From Erythroxylum novogranatense (lineage: Eukaryota > Streptophyta > Magnoliopsida > Malpighiales > Erythroxylaceae): a stretch of DNA of 64,000 nt. The position numbers and the translations under genes were made by a program. Shown here in pieces: positions 34,370 through 47,284 of this stretch (positions are counted from its first letter, which is position 1; every line of letters starts with the position of its first letter). The DNA is taken from assembly GCA_029891385.1 (NCBI GenBank), contig CM057233.1, positions 25,528,150-25,592,149 of the forward strand, written 5' to 3'. The notes under the pieces were generated by a model, which saw nothing but the letters and a program-made list of their open reading frames with translations, searched no databases and had not been told where the DNA came from.

Positions 34370-35150
34370 TATGTATCTCAGTCTTCTTTGACTCTCCAAA
34401 TTAACCTAATTTTAAAACAAGTAAGCTATCAGGTAGTGGAGCATTTCTTTGAATTTCAATACATAACTTAGCATAGCAGATTCTCTCCATTGTTACAGTT
34501 TGAGAATATATGCATACTAGTTTCCCAAAGAGTTAGCTAGAAAACTTAACCCCTCAATAATCTAGAACTCCATTGGCAAATTATGGATGTTAACCCACAT
34601 TGGAAACACATCAATCTTACCCCTATCAAGCTCTACTCCAGGGCTCCACTTTTAAGATGAATACAGGCTAACCTCCAATATGTCATGACCTTTGTTCTAC
34701 TATCTCAGTTAGATTAGAACCATCTAAAAACTTGTATAAAATTGTGCCATCTTCCCTCAACATTATGTTATCTGACCCTTTTTTTACCCCCATCTAGTTT
34801 TTGCCAAGCGTTCACTACATGGAAAGCAGGTCACTTGATCCAGAAGAAATTAATTAAGGATGTGGACCAAGCCTTAGCATTAGCCTTTAGTAGTTCAATA
34901 AGAAGGGAAATAACACCATCTTTGATGATGTTCTGGTAATGCTTGAGAGCTCCCTTATTATGCTAAGTCTGAAACTTATTTCTCCATGCTCCTATTTAAT
35001 GAGGGTCCTTGAAATTTCTTCCAGCATTTGCATTTTCCCCTTCATTCTTACCCGGTATTTTACAAAAAGTGACTCCCTGGAAAGAGTTGGGAAGTCATCC
35101 TTTAAGAGTGCAAATTCTCCTTTTTCCATATCCATATGAAAGGCTTAAGG
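34370..35150 (-). pseudogene. LINE ORF1-like remnant (DUF4283-type)
   Basis: On the minus strand, with frame changes, the text resembles plant LINE ORF1 proteins. A FPMWVNIHNLPMEF-like segment followed by IEGLSFLANSLGN and YVLKF/IEIQRNAPLPDSL-like segments follows the usual DUF4283 wording (IWVKL.NLP...W...GLS.IAS..G). Many stops are present. The boundaries are approximate. Confidence 0.55.
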
Positions 35151-35499
35151 AAGGCCTTCTATTAAGGTTAAAGCCTTATCCACCTTGAAACAATCAAATG
35201 TACAAAAGAAGTAACAAATTACACGCAAGAAGGTTTATTTCCAAAAAGGAAAGAAGTGTGGGCAATTTGGTAATTCAAGTAGAGAGAAGTCAAAGTAAAT
35301 TTAAGTAGATAGATATCTGCGTAAAAAAGGAATTTTTAATTAGTAACTAAAGAGAATTTTGTAGAAGAAGTAATGTAGATTCTTCAATAGCTCTATGTTT
35401 ATATGCTTTAAAAACCGTCAAGCATCACTGTTTTGGTATTATACAACGTGTATAGGCTATTTACTTATAGTCTATATGACTTATGGTATTTCTCATGTA

Positions 35500-36279
35500 A
35501 TTACCTTCTAACTCCATATAAGTGAATATTGAATTTGAATTTTTCAAAAAAGTTCAAAAACCTAAAAGGAGTTTTTAGTTGCCTTATATAAGAGTCCATT
35601 CTAATCTCAATTAGTGAGTGATCAAATGTGCCTAGAGAATTGAATAATCCTATGTTGTTAGAGAATTTATCCATCAATTTAAAATTCACTAAGCCCTTAT
35701 TAAGTTTTTTTTCCTTATAAGGTACTACCCCTCTTGTTTATTAGAATAAGTAAAAAGGTTACCTCTATAGGTAAGGTCTTTTAATCTAGTATTGATTAAG
35801 AAGTCTTTAAGATCCTTATCCATTTTCCCTTTTTTTTCCCTAGACCCTCAGTTTCATGTGCCTATAAGATGTAATTGAAATCTCCCAATATAGTCTAGGG
35901 ACCTTTAATACTCCTGGGTAAGTTTCGAATATCATTACTTAGGTATCTTCTTTGCAAAGAGAAATTTGATGTATAAACATATGTAACATTGTTTTTTTTC
36001 TCGAAGAAGAAGGGAGTAAATCTCCAAGTGTAGAAACTTATCTAATTGTTTTATGTCGAGGGACATCAAGAACTCTTAGATTATAGATTCTGATGATTCT
36101 TGGGGCAATTTAAACCCATAGTATTCTAAACTATGATCATTGCTTAGTAGGGTTAGTTAAGCACTTACCTTTTTCTTTATACTAGATTTCCATATGGTGG
36201 TTTGCATAAAAAGGGAGTCATAAATTCCATTCCTTATGTTGTTGGGGTTACATGACTTTGATAAGCATTCCTCCAAGGT
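35500..36279 (-). pseudogene. LINE endonuclease-domain remnant
   Basis: Minus-strand text contains the endonuclease hallmarks: VYTSNFSLQRRYLSNDIRNL at about 35985-35925, GDFN at 35885-35874 with a following YIL, and later a FDHSLIEI and PFRFLNFFEKF segment (about 35610-35530). This is the AP-endonuclease domain of L1-type plant LINEs. Stops break the frame and the RT part is absent. Confidence 0.7.
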
Positions 36280-37250
36280 TGTAGCGCCCCCTTACCGTAG
36301 GGTACACACTAGGACGCCCGCAGGTTATTTCGGTACATATCCTACGATAAGGTTGAGCTACGTTCGATCACTACTTTACTTCACATGGCATCATATCATT
36401 TTTCACTTATAAAGCATCAATAAAAAATCACAATATTTTTGAAATCAACTTTTCCCTCATTTCATTCCATCAAAATCAAAAGTTTACACGTTGTTCATCT
36501 TTTTCTATCTATACATCAAGCATAAACCTAGTAAAAAATTACTACATGAAAGAGAGAAAAGTAGCAAATCTATCTAAGTCATCCAAAAGTCCCAGCTGAC
36601 TGACCTTTGAGCCATGACTTCTCTTGCTAGACACAATCTACACAGCTAGAAAAGTCTCTATGAAGCTAGGAGTCTACTCTCGGTCCTGAAAAATAACGTT
36701 GCAATTTTGGTGAGTTTTGCGAACTCCATGAGGTAACCATCATCGATGGTTCACTCAATTCATGCAACACTTCAATTCATATCACAAATTATATCACAAT
36801 TTCACATTTAGCATAAGTAACACACTTTCGCTTAAGCATAAGAAATTATGCTTTTCACTCAATCACCAAAATTGGTCTTAGAAAACTTAAACCCATACCA
36901 TTCTTAAGCCATAAGAACCAAAATCTCTCTAAAAATCCAACAAGTGAAATATACTCTTACCTTGATCATTCACCAAATGAGGAGTTTCTTGGCTTGAATG
37001 GAAGCTCTCATGCTCCTCTTCCTTTTTCCTTTATGAATAAACATCAAAATCCCTCTTAAAAACCAAGAAAAATCAAACCTAGCATCTTCTTTCTTCTTTC
37101 GCCTTTTCTCCACCGACTATCTCCCTCTCTTCTTTCTTTTCTTGTTCTTTCCTTCTAATTTCGTGCTCCTCCTTCCTTAAATGCAAGCCTACTTGTCTTA
37201 TTTTGATCTTTGCCAATAATGAGTGAAAAAAAGCCCAACTTACCCTTACA
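36280..37250. mobile_element. Gypsy LTR fragment (TGTAGCGCCC type)
   Basis: It starts TGTAGCGCCCCCTTACCG, a relative of the LTR start at 55879. The shared block CCATCATCGATGGTTCAC is also in the LARD-like LTR at about 8031. The right part (about 36840-37210) looks like the U3 side of the Tekay-like LTR (about 18180-18450), so the middle is deleted. No partner LTR or TSD was found. Confidence 0.65.
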
Positions 37251-38470
37251 TGTAAGCCTTGTAACTTATGTTTAATTATCGCTTCACAAATAAAATCCTT
37301 ATTCTCATATATTGAAACAACCTTTTCAAAATATAAGGAATAGCCAGATTTTATTAGACAAAAAATAGAAATCATGTTCCTTACAATCATTGACATGTAA
37401 TAAACATCTTCCAAATATAACCTATGACCACTAGAAAGTCCAAGATAACTACTCCCACCGATTCTCAATAAACATAGGAACCATCTCGCTATCTTAACTT
37501 GAATCGGCCTTTAGGAAGTCTTTTCCTTCATTGGAACCCGCAAAGAATTACAAACATGGTTAGTGGCTCCTGAATCTAATATCCAAGAAGTAGATAATCT
37601 GCCACATTTCTAGTTCCTAACAAACTTAGGAAGCCCATACCTTGTTTGCTTTTGAGGGACTCTAGGTAGATCGGACAGCTTTTTCCGATGGCCCATCTCA
37701 TCACAAAGGAAATACTTTCCTTTGATGTTCTCTTTGGCCTTCTTTTTCATGGGTTTGGTCTTGACCCTATTTGGGCCTTCTTTTCATCGACCCTTCTTCT
37801 TTCCTCGCCTTACCTTGGCTTAGAAGAAGAAGCTACATTAGCTTCCGCCCATGAGCCTTAATATTCAATATTTCCTCCGTGCTCTGGAGGGTATTCATCA
37901 ACTCACTCAAGGTGTAATCCTTGTTGTTGAGCTCATAGTCCAACTTAAACCGCTGAAAAGAAGAGTTTGCTATTGATGATCATAATCATCTGCGTGTCCG
38001 CATCCATATCCGCCTAAGCATCTCAAATTTCAAGTGACCAGTAGAGATTACCTTCATCATGTAATCCCGCACCGGCTCACCAGTTTCATCGAGATTATGA
38101 AAGGTTTGATAGCTTTCACTCTTGCAGACCTAGTCCTCACACCAAACATCTCATGTAGGTGATGGACCATTCAGACTAGATTTTCATACAAGCAATTTGC
38201 TTTTGCAACATGCCACCGATGAAGCTTTAATATAACACTTAGTAGTCTTGTCAAGATTCTCGCCAACGCCATGTTGTTGGACTTGCTCAGATTTGCATCT
38301 CCACTTAGAGGTGTAGGCTCATTTTCAGTTAACACCTATGAAATACGCTCATATCAAGAACAATGTCAAGGTTACGCTCCATTCATTAAACTTGTCTCCA
38401 TTTTCCAATTTGTTATTAGTCAAGAGCGGGGTGAGTGGATTCATTTTGTGGTTGATTATGTCTGAAAATA
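37251..38470 (-). pseudogene. Copia gag / pre-integrase remnant
   Basis: Minus strand. A zinc-knuckle remnant FLCDEMGHRKKLSDLP lies near 37740-37660. Protease/pre-integrase wording such as LGLSSGHRLYLEDVYYMSMIVRN and ISIFCLIKSGYSLYFE lies in 37468-37260, typical of the LTR-Copia segment just before integrase. gag text (37480-38460) is heavily frameshifted. Confidence 0.7.
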
Positions 38471-39874
38471 TAAATTATTAAAACATGAGCATACTAGTCA
38501 ACAATTTATGGAACTTTGTATAAAATCATGATGCATGTATGCATGATGATAGATTTAACAAAACTTAAAAATTAAAACATTATACTTACGCTTATTTTTC
38601 TTATCTATAATGACTAAGTGACGGTGGGCCATCTTATCTATTAAAAGAAAAACGGGACCCTCCCACTCAAAAGACTACCAAGCATCTCATGCTCAATTTT
38701 TAAGAAGCGCCTTAATTTGGTCCATACTTTTACCAATGAGCTACGGTGGGCGGTTTATTGATAAAAATGTTGAGTGTATAACCATTTGATTCATTCACTA
38801 AAGATACCTACAAATCATGCCTCGGTGGAGGTCACATTTGCTATCATTATGGACTTATCCTTAAGGAGACCCAAACCATGCAAGATCTAGGATCTATGCC
38901 CTCCGATGGGGAGTAACACTTCACCACATGCAAACGGGCCATCATTTGGAGACCGTGGACTCTCACAGGAGCATCCTCTCCCACTCAATCTTTTTAGGCT
39001 TTAAGTTTTAAATATCATCTTGTCTAGATGCAATTTATTATCCATCCTATATTGTTTCATTATATATCTTATACATAATGAATGCATGGCAAGGCCTAGG
39101 GTTGGCAATTTTCTAAATCACATGCAATCACATAATATCACATATTACAAGCATTCATTTCTCCATTCATCACATAAACTAATAAAGCCACTTTTGATTG
39201 TCCATCCTAGAAACATAAAATAATTACAAGCCTTTTAGGCCCAAAATATGCTTCTTCATCTTGGATCTTCCGCTCAACTCTTCGCTAACATGATCCGCCC
39301 ATTCGGTAAACAAAATGTAATGGCATTTATGAAATTAGAATTTTGTCATTTTGAAAATAAAATTCCAGCACTAGATTTTTATAAAACCAAATCTTTGTTT
39401 TGACAAAAATTCCAGCACTTGTTTTATTAAAACCAAACTCATTTTATGAAAATTAAACACAAAGACTTAGTATTTTAGCAAAACCAAATTGGATTCTTTG
39501 AAACAAAAATCAGCACTTGTTTTCCAATCATAACTGAAATATGATTCATTGAAACAAAAATTCCAGCAACTTAGTTTTCACAAAACTTATGCCAAAACAC
39601 AAAAGGATACACCGAAAATTTTACCTTTCCATTTCTTCAATCCATGGCCGCTCCTTCTTCATCATTACATCAATTTTGAACATTACAAAATCAAATAAAA
39701 TAGAAAAAAGAAACCAAGGAGGAAACATGGTGATGATAGACCACCCTCCTTGTTACAACCAAATGAAGAAATCTTACAAGATAAAATTTAACTTCTATAG
39801 ACAACCAAAAGAGCAACATACACCATATATATTTCTATCACATAAAAATATGCAGTATACATAAAAGGATTGCC
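38471..39874. other. Copia leader/gag-upstream region, no gene
   Basis: A/T-rich sequence between gag and the solo LTR. A loosely repeated motif AAAATTCCAGCACTTGTTTT recurs at about 39360-39560 (four imperfect copies). No protein was recognised on either strand. Confidence 0.5.
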
Positions 39875-42800
39875 TGTTAGAACCCGATCCCGAGACTGGA
39901 TCCCAACTCCAACTATTTATACCTTAACATTAACGCTCATGCTCTTGCTTACATTCCACACCTATTGGACCCGCTTCCAGAGCCCAAAATTTCGGAGCCC
40001 TAAAGCATGCGCTCCCTTCTTTGCAGCGTTTGATGCTGTGGTTCCATAAGGGTGATGAGCGTACACTACCTAATCATCAAAATCACATTTAGACTTGTTC
40101 ATATCAATGTAGATTAAGGCCTCACGTTCACACAGAGGCAAGAATCACCTTAATCGGAGTCATATAACTCAAGATACACTCCAAAAATCTAAGAGAGTTC
40201 ATACCCGAAACATGCCCTCTTAACTGACCTTTCACTTGTTTTAAAACAAACTTTCTCAATTTAACTCCAATTGATACCGAATTTTATGGAGTGAAAGATA
40301 TATGTCTTATAAATCCAATGGTTCAAGCCTCACCTCATTTGGAGGTCGTATGAGAGAATTATGCCCGAAACATTGGACCATGCTCACTTCTGAAATTGGA
40401 TTGAAACTCTTTTGGCGCGATTTACTATAACTTTTAATCTATAGCTCCAAATGCTTTCGTTATTTCACCATACGAAAGTAGACATCTAGATCTACAACTC
40501 TCATGAAGACTACAAAGGCTGATTCTATCTCTTACATTCTGCAGCGTCCTATTTTTCCATCATCTGATTTCTATCATTTGGTTTTCTATCGTCTGATTTC
40601 TATCTTCTGCTTTTCTATCTTCTGCTTTTCTATCTTCTGATTTCTATCTTCTGCTTTTCTATCTTCTGCTTTCTATCTTCTGCTTTTCTACCTTCTGATT
40701 TCTATCTTCTGCTTTTCTATCTTCTGATTTCTATATTCTGCTTTTCTATCTTCTGATTTCTATCTTCTGCTTTTCTACCTTCTGATTTCTATCTTCTGCT
40801 TTTCTATCTTCTGCTTTTCTATCTTCTGATTTCTATCTTCTGCTTTTCTATCTTCTACTTTTTTACCTTCTGATTTCTATCTTCTGCTTTTCTATCTTCT
40901 GATTTCTATCTTCTGTTTTCCTTCCTTCTGCTTTTCTATCTTCTGATTTCCTTCCTTCTGATTTCTATCTTCTAATTTCCTTCCTTCTGATTTCTATCTT
41001 CTGATTTCTATCTTCTACTTTTCTATCTTCTGATTTCTATCTTCTGCTTTCCTTCCTTCTGCTTTTCTATCTTCCGATTTCCTTCCTTCGATTTCTATCT
41101 TCCGATTTCCTTCCTTCCGATTTCTATCTTTGATTTCCTTCCTTCGCTTTTCTATCTTTCGATTTCTATCTTCGCTTCCTTCCTTCGCTTTTCTATCTTC
41201 TCGATTTCTATCTTCTTCTTTCCTTCCTTCTGCTTTTCTATCTTCTGATTTCCTTCCTTCTGATTTCTATCTTCTGATTTCCTTCCTTCTGATTTCTATC
41301 TTCTGATTTCCTTCCTTCTGATTTCTATCTTCTGATTTCTATCTTCTGCTTTTCTACCTTCTGATTTCTATCTTCTGCTTTTCTACCTTCTGATTTCTAT
41401 CTTCTGCTTTTCTATCTTCTGCTTTTCTATCTTCTGATTTCTATCTTCTGCTTTTCTATCTTCTGCTTTTCTACCTTTTGATTTCTATCTTCTGCTTTTC
41501 TATCTTCTGATTTTTATCTTCTGCTTTCCTTCCTTCTGCTTTTCTATCTTCTGATTTCCTTGCTTTTGATTTCTATCTTCTGATTTCCTTCCTTCTGATT
41601 TCTATCTTCTGATTTCCTTCCTTCTGATTTCTATCTTCTGATTTCTATCTTCTACTTTTCTATCTTCTGATTTCTATCTTATGCTTTCCTTCCTTCTGCT
41701 TTTCTATCTTCTGATTTCCTTCCTTCTGATTTCTATCTTCTGATTTCCTTCCTTCTGATTTCTATCTTCTAATTTCCTTCCTTCTGCTTTTCTATCTTCT
41801 GATTTCTATCTTCTGCTTTCCTTCCTTCTGCTTTTCTATCTTCTGATTTCCTTCCTTCTGATTTCTATCTTCTGATTTCCTTGTAAGGCTCATATCTTTT
41901 AACTCCGAACTCCAAATTTAGCAAACGATATACCCTTGGAAAGCTCTAACCTTCTACTAAAATATTCATGAAGGCTCATTTATCCAATTCAAATCCTACG
42001 AAGGTCAAAATCTGAGGCGAAGTTCTGTCAAATTTTGGGAAAATTTGACAGCTCTTCCCTTGAAAGTACATCTATCCAATTTTTCAATCCTAATACTTCC
42101 ACCTGCGTAAGACTCATCATACAACCTCATATAACATGATTAAACCCTAAGGTATCTTCAAACACCATTCGAAGCAACAGCCACACTCTTAATCATCTAT
42201 CATATCCAAACTATAATAATGATGCAATTGGCTTAAACATGCATGATTTCTCAAAATACATTTGAACTTAGCATTCTTGCATTTCATTTACGTTCAAAGT
42301 GAGTAGCTTACAATGCTTTAGTGGGCATTTCAAGCTCTTTTACAACATAGTTCAAATACACTTCCAAAATACTACACTTTTCTTAAATGCATCTAAAGCA
42401 TTGTTTACAACAATTTGCTTGAAATACATCAAAACATAATTCTTGAGTATGCCTTGAGCTCATTCTTCATGATCCCGATCTTTACCGGAGATGGGACGGG
42501 AAGGTGGGGGTGAGCTTTTTCATCGTGGGTGACACATTTATATTTAGGCTAATAAGCTACATTGCTTCATTAATCATACTTTTAGCAACTTGCATAGAAA
42601 TCATGCAATCATGCAATTCATGAAATTTATCAATCTCAAAACACAATGTTCATGCTTCATATCATTCTCATTCTTGCAAAATATACGCTAACATGTAAAC
42701 ACATAATGATGGTTCAAAAGTCCACGGGTTATTGATGAGCTACACAAGTGTAGTCATATGTCGAGGAGTCCTAAAAGGAACATCCTATGCCACAATCGGG

Positions 42801-43983
42801 CACCGTGGCTAAGACTATCTTGGTCGACGTGCACGTGACTCATTGGTGGACTTAACTAACCCACATAACACTTAATTTCATGCATAAAAGCTGGACTTGT
42901 CTTGTCCACGACTAATTTTCTGAAAATGGATATTCACATCCATAAAGTCGATCATGCTTAAAGCACATTTCATGCTTAGCTCACATTTCATGATCTCATT
43001 CATGCTCATCCAATTTATGGCAATTTCAAGCAATGTCATGCACTAATCAATTTCTCACCTAATGGCAATCATCCATCAATTTATACACAATCAAAAGTCA
43101 ATCAATGCTCATTCTAAGATAGTTGGAAAACATTAATTTTCCTTAGTTAAGATAATATTTAAAGCATTACTAACATAAAGATAAAAGTGAAACCCACCTT
43201 ATATCCTTGCTTAAGCTTGCCTAAGGAAGTTCCTCTTCTTGTTCTCCTCTTCTTTCTTGTCCTCCTTCATTCATGGCAAGGAAAGAACCTCACATCATTT
43301 AGGGTTTCTAAAATTGAAAACCTAATGAACCTTAATCATGAAATCAACCCTAGAATCACTAAACCCATCTTCTTTCTAAGCTTTCTAAACCATAAAATCA
43401 AGCCAAACTCAAACTACATTTCATAACTTACCTTGAATCTTTACTTAACCCAAGGGTTTCAGATCAAAATAAAGCTTAGACTCTCCTCTTCACTTTTCTT
43501 CTTGCTCTTTCTTCAAAACTCACTCACTTTCATGGAGATGCCAAAACCCTAGCAAGCTCCTTGCTTCTTCTCCTTTCTTTCCTCTTCACGTAAACTTCTC
43601 CTCTTCTCCTTTAAATTTCGTAAATCTCACTTCTTCCTACACTAACTCACTTAAACTCCTCCTTTTATACTTCTTCTCTAATCCACTTAAGCCCAAAAGG
43701 CCCAAGCCTTCATTTAATTCCTTCTTCTTTCATTTTTCCTACATCCTCCTTACTTCCTCTTTATCCTACAACTTACTTAGGCCCAATTATCTTTAAGCCC
43801 ATTTTATCTTTCTTTTCTTTCCTACCTCATTAAAACCCAACTAATTCATTTAATTCCATTAACTCATTACCTAACATCTTTAATGCCAACTCATATTACT
43901 CAATGTCAAGTTAATTAATGTTAACATAATTTACTTAATTACTCTAATCATGCTTAATTACATAAAAAATTTTGGGGCTAACA
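39875..43983. mobile_element. Gypsy solo LTR (4,109 bp) with 5-bp TSD
   Basis: Termini TGTTAG...CTAACA form a perfect 6-bp inverted repeat. Flanks are TTGCC at 39870-39874 and 43984-43988. There is no internal domain, and both sides are Copia leader sequence, so this is a solo LTR left by LTR-LTR recombination. 42300-43983 is homologous to the Tekay-like 3' LTR (16990-18905). The unusual length comes from a 1.3-kb simple array at 40543-41883. Confidence 0.92.
40543..41883. repeat. TTTCTATCTTCTGA tandem array inside the solo LTR
   Basis: About 90 units of 14-15 bp alternate between TTTCTATCTTCTGA, TTTTCTATCTTCTGC and TTTCCTTCCTTCTG variants, with longer higher-order blocks repeated. Between 41072 and 41219 about eleven consecutive units lack an intact CTG (read as TCG, CCG, TTG or CTCG). 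Units before and after it are normal. Confidence 0.95.
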
Positions 43984-44036
43984 TTGCCAACCCATGCATC
44001 CACCATATAGGAACCGAAATCATGCATGAAAAACCG

Positions 44037-44048
44037 GCTCTGATACCA
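44037..44048 (-). other. Primer-binding site, truncated Copia element
   Basis: TGGTATCAGAGC on the minus strand, 2 bp from the LTR end at 44051. Confidence 0.92.
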
Positions 44049-44050
44049 AT

Positions 44051-46148
44051 TGTTGGATCGAAAAAAGAAAGCATGCTTAGTATGGAGAAACGATAGATTT
44101 CAAAACTTTTTAAGAAATCATCTTGCAGCGGAAGCAATATATCCAAATCAACATGCTAATCCATACATGATATGGTATAAGGATAATAAAACCAAGAACA
44201 AGATAAAAGGAATTACCGACTCCTTCGCCATGTTTTTTAAATCCTCGCCGCTTATCCTTTCCTTCTTATATCCAAATCCTTTGCCTTTGAGTCTTTTCCT
44301 TTAACAATCTATCTTCTTCCTTGTTGTAGTATCCTCAACCAATTAGATTTACCACTTGTTCTTCAAAGACAACTAGGTTAACAAAATCCTTTGGTGGGAA
44401 AGAAGAAGAAATATTTGGAGGAGATTTTCTTAGAAGAAGAAGAACCAAAATCAAACTCTTTCAATTCTTTCACTTAGGAATTTCGGTTCTCCCTTGCATG
44501 AAAGGAGAGAATGTCTAAAACCATGCAAGAACCCTTTCTTACATCTCAATTTCAAATATGCATGAATGGAAAGAGTGAGAGGCATCCAATGCATCACTTA
44601 CATTAATCACTCATCAAATAGCCAATAAATGAGACTTACTTCATTTATCTTTAAAATGGCTATTTGAAAAGACCATAACCTATAATTGAATACCCATTTC
44701 GGTTTTGGCAAGAAGAAAGAAGGAAGATGGTCCATCTAATGCACATCTTTCATCTTTAATCTAATGAATGTAAATAGGTTACATGCCAACATTAAAAGCC
44801 AACCATTAAATCATTTAATGGTAAGTTCATAACTCCATTTAATAATGATGAACCATAATAAAGACCATCTTTATTTAGTATTTTAATGTCAAATGTGTGG
44901 TTACACATATAACCTAACACAATTTCGAAATTGTTTCTTCTCCATTTAAAAAAAATTGTTTTAATATAATTAATCTAATCAATTACATTAAACCAAAACA
45001 AGCCCATTTCTAAATGAACATATGGGCTTCCAATTAACCATTAATTAGAATAAGCCCATCATTCAATTATGGACTTCTAAAGCCTCCAAACTACTTCTTA
45101 CTTAACTTGATAACCTTCCTTAAAGTCAAGTGGGGAATCTTATTAGACTTTGATAATTCAAGCTCCAATAAGCCCAGAAATAATTCAATCTCATTGGAAT
45201 TAATTCTAGCTTATTAACTAAATGTCATTCCACTAAAGACAATTAGTTGAACTCTTGAATTATTAAATATTATGAGAATATGTCCAATTGCAAACCCTAT
45301 TTAGAACCTTATTATAGCCATCCGCACAACAAAGGGTAAAATTACCGTTTTGCCCTTATGTTGGTTTTTCCTTCTAGATCTCTCATTTTACTTTATATGG
45401 TGATTAACACATAAGATCTCATCTTAGTGTTAAGACTTGATGGTAGCTAGTCCATCAAACCATGGCGCCATTTAATCACCAAATCTCCTTAAAACATCTG
45501 AAGAGATGATAACACTATAAACTCTTTATTCGAGTGAATGTTCTCGATACATGTTTCAATTAATAATTCCAACATGCAGAATCGGATTAATACCTGTAAA
45601 AATCCATTCCGATCATATCAAGAATTATAATGAAACACATATGAGTTCACCACTCATCAAGATTGTGGTTCATAATAAGTTTAATGCTTAAGTTATATGT
45701 TTTAAGATTAAAAGTAACGACCCACTTTATTCTTGAAAACATACTTGATTCCAAATTCATTTAATAGTGCCATTATCGATAGTCTACTACTATCATGATA
45801 TGAAACTCATCATTCCCTTTAAGTAAACTCCTTTAATTATATGGAGATAAATCGCAACACTACAGTCTAAACCATAATCAAACGACCAACTTGATTATTC
45901 AACTGTGAATCAATTAATTCAGATTCTAATAATATACATGTTTCCCAATCATCTCTATGCATATGTATATTACTTACAAATGAATCTTGGTACCTTATGA
46001 CCAGATATATAATGCTCATACAGATAAAACCAAACTCTTTTGTTTTATTAATAAGAAATATTTTCATTACAAAACTGTAACTGAAGAAGATAAAATTACA
46101 TGTAAATACACTTGCTTTCTAGGGCACTATATTTACATAACTCCAACA
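44051..46148 (-). repeat. Copia 5' LTR (2,098 bp)
   Basis: On the minus strand it starts TGTTGGAGTTATG and ends GATCCAACA, so the termini are TGTTGGA/TCCAACA inverted. It is next to the PBS. No second copy lies in the window. Both strands were read without finding a gene in it. Confidence 0.85.
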
Positions 46149-46241
46149 ATCACATCATAAGCACGTATGCATATGCCACAATAAATCACATCGTAAGAAC
46201 GTATGCATATGCCACAATCAATCACATCACAAGCACGTGGG
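46149..46241. repeat. 36-bp tandem repeat, about 2.5 copies
   Basis: Units start at 46149, 46185 and 46221 with ATCACATCRTAAGMACGT, and two carry ATGCATATGCCACAAT. The third is partial. They begin exactly at the Copia LTR boundary. Confidence 0.85.
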
Positions 46242-46435
46242 TCTCATATTCACATACAAGTAGCACTTCAATATCACAACTCCCCAGTACACAGTCATCA
46301 GACCTTCTGTCCGGAATCCGCAAGCAAATCACAATCCACCATTATTCAATATATATACATAAGCATAAGCAAACAATAATTGAGAGAAACCATCTAGGTT
46401 ACTCACCAACTGCTTCCGAAGCTAGTGCCTGGAAG

Positions 46436-46643
46436 TAGGAGCAGATCTAGAAATTTTTTTGAGTGGGGGCAAAATTTTATTAAAGACAAAATTTAATTTT
46501 TAATGGGGAAAAAATTTTAATAGGAGTAAAATTTTATTTTTTTAATGGGGGCAAATTTTAAAATAATAATTTTTTTATAGAGAATTTGTTGGAGGCAGTG
46601 GGGGCAAGTGCCCCCACTTGCCCCCATTGTAGATCCGCCCCTG
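46436..46643. mobile_element. hAT-type MITE (208 bp)
   Basis: Ends TAGGAGCAGATCTAGA and TGTAGATCCGCCCCTG are imperfect inverted repeats of the common CAGGGGCGGATCTA type. The flanking 8-bp direct repeats are CCTGGAAG (46428-46435) and CTTGGAAG (46644-46651), 7 of 8 identical. The interior has poly-T/poly-A blocks and GGGGGCA words. Removing it restores the LTR text continuous with its relatives. Confidence 0.82.
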
Positions 46644-47284
46644 CTTGGAAGTCCCGGCAACGTCTGTGGGTTGACGTTCCAGTTGCTCATCTATAACAAT
46701 TAAGATTCACATATATCACAAATTGTACAATCAGAAGTGTATAATAATGCACATGTAGGAATTGAAATGTGTACAATGCATGTTCGTGACAATCCCAGGG
46801 TATCATTTCATAAATTTCATCACAAAACCCTTCCCATATTAAAACTCATTTATTCCTAGGTTTAAGTCGCGCTAAAACCATTAAACTCGCAATTTATTTT
46901 TCATATACTTATTTCAGGTTTTCTAAAACATACACTTTTGGGTCTACTGTTCGTGATCAATGAAAAAGAGAAAATGAGGTAACCTAGGCAACGTCTCTTC
47001 AATATAAGTGTTCCCCTATGTTTTAGGAATCCATAGACATCAAAATCACTCAATTTGGATTTCTATAGGTCAAGATATTAACAAAACATTGAAGTATGTC
47101 CAAAAAAATAACCAATTCATATTTTTTTAATCAATCCTCTCACTTTGATTCAATCTTTCATTTTTAATTTAATATAAAATTTCACAAATTCTCATGGAGA
47201 GGTATATGAATGTCTTATGAATCTAATGCTTCAAAAATCAGGTCAATCGGAGGTCGAACGAAAAAGTTATAAGCAAAAGAGTGG

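Larger units (their letters stand above)
37251..46148 (-). mobile_element. Ty1/Copia element, 5' part, with nested solo LTR
   Basis: A 5' LTR (44051-46148), PBS (44048-44037), leader, degraded gag and the pol start run leftwards to about 37250, where the element is truncated against a Gypsy LTR fragment. A 4.1-kb solo LTR sits in its leader. RT and RNase H and the 3' LTR are missing from the window. Confidence 0.8.

Noticed and set aside
40543..41883. Possible repetitive protein gene in the solo LTR
   Set aside because: 14-15-bp units shift frame repeatedly and stops occur; it lies within LTR termini with a TSD.
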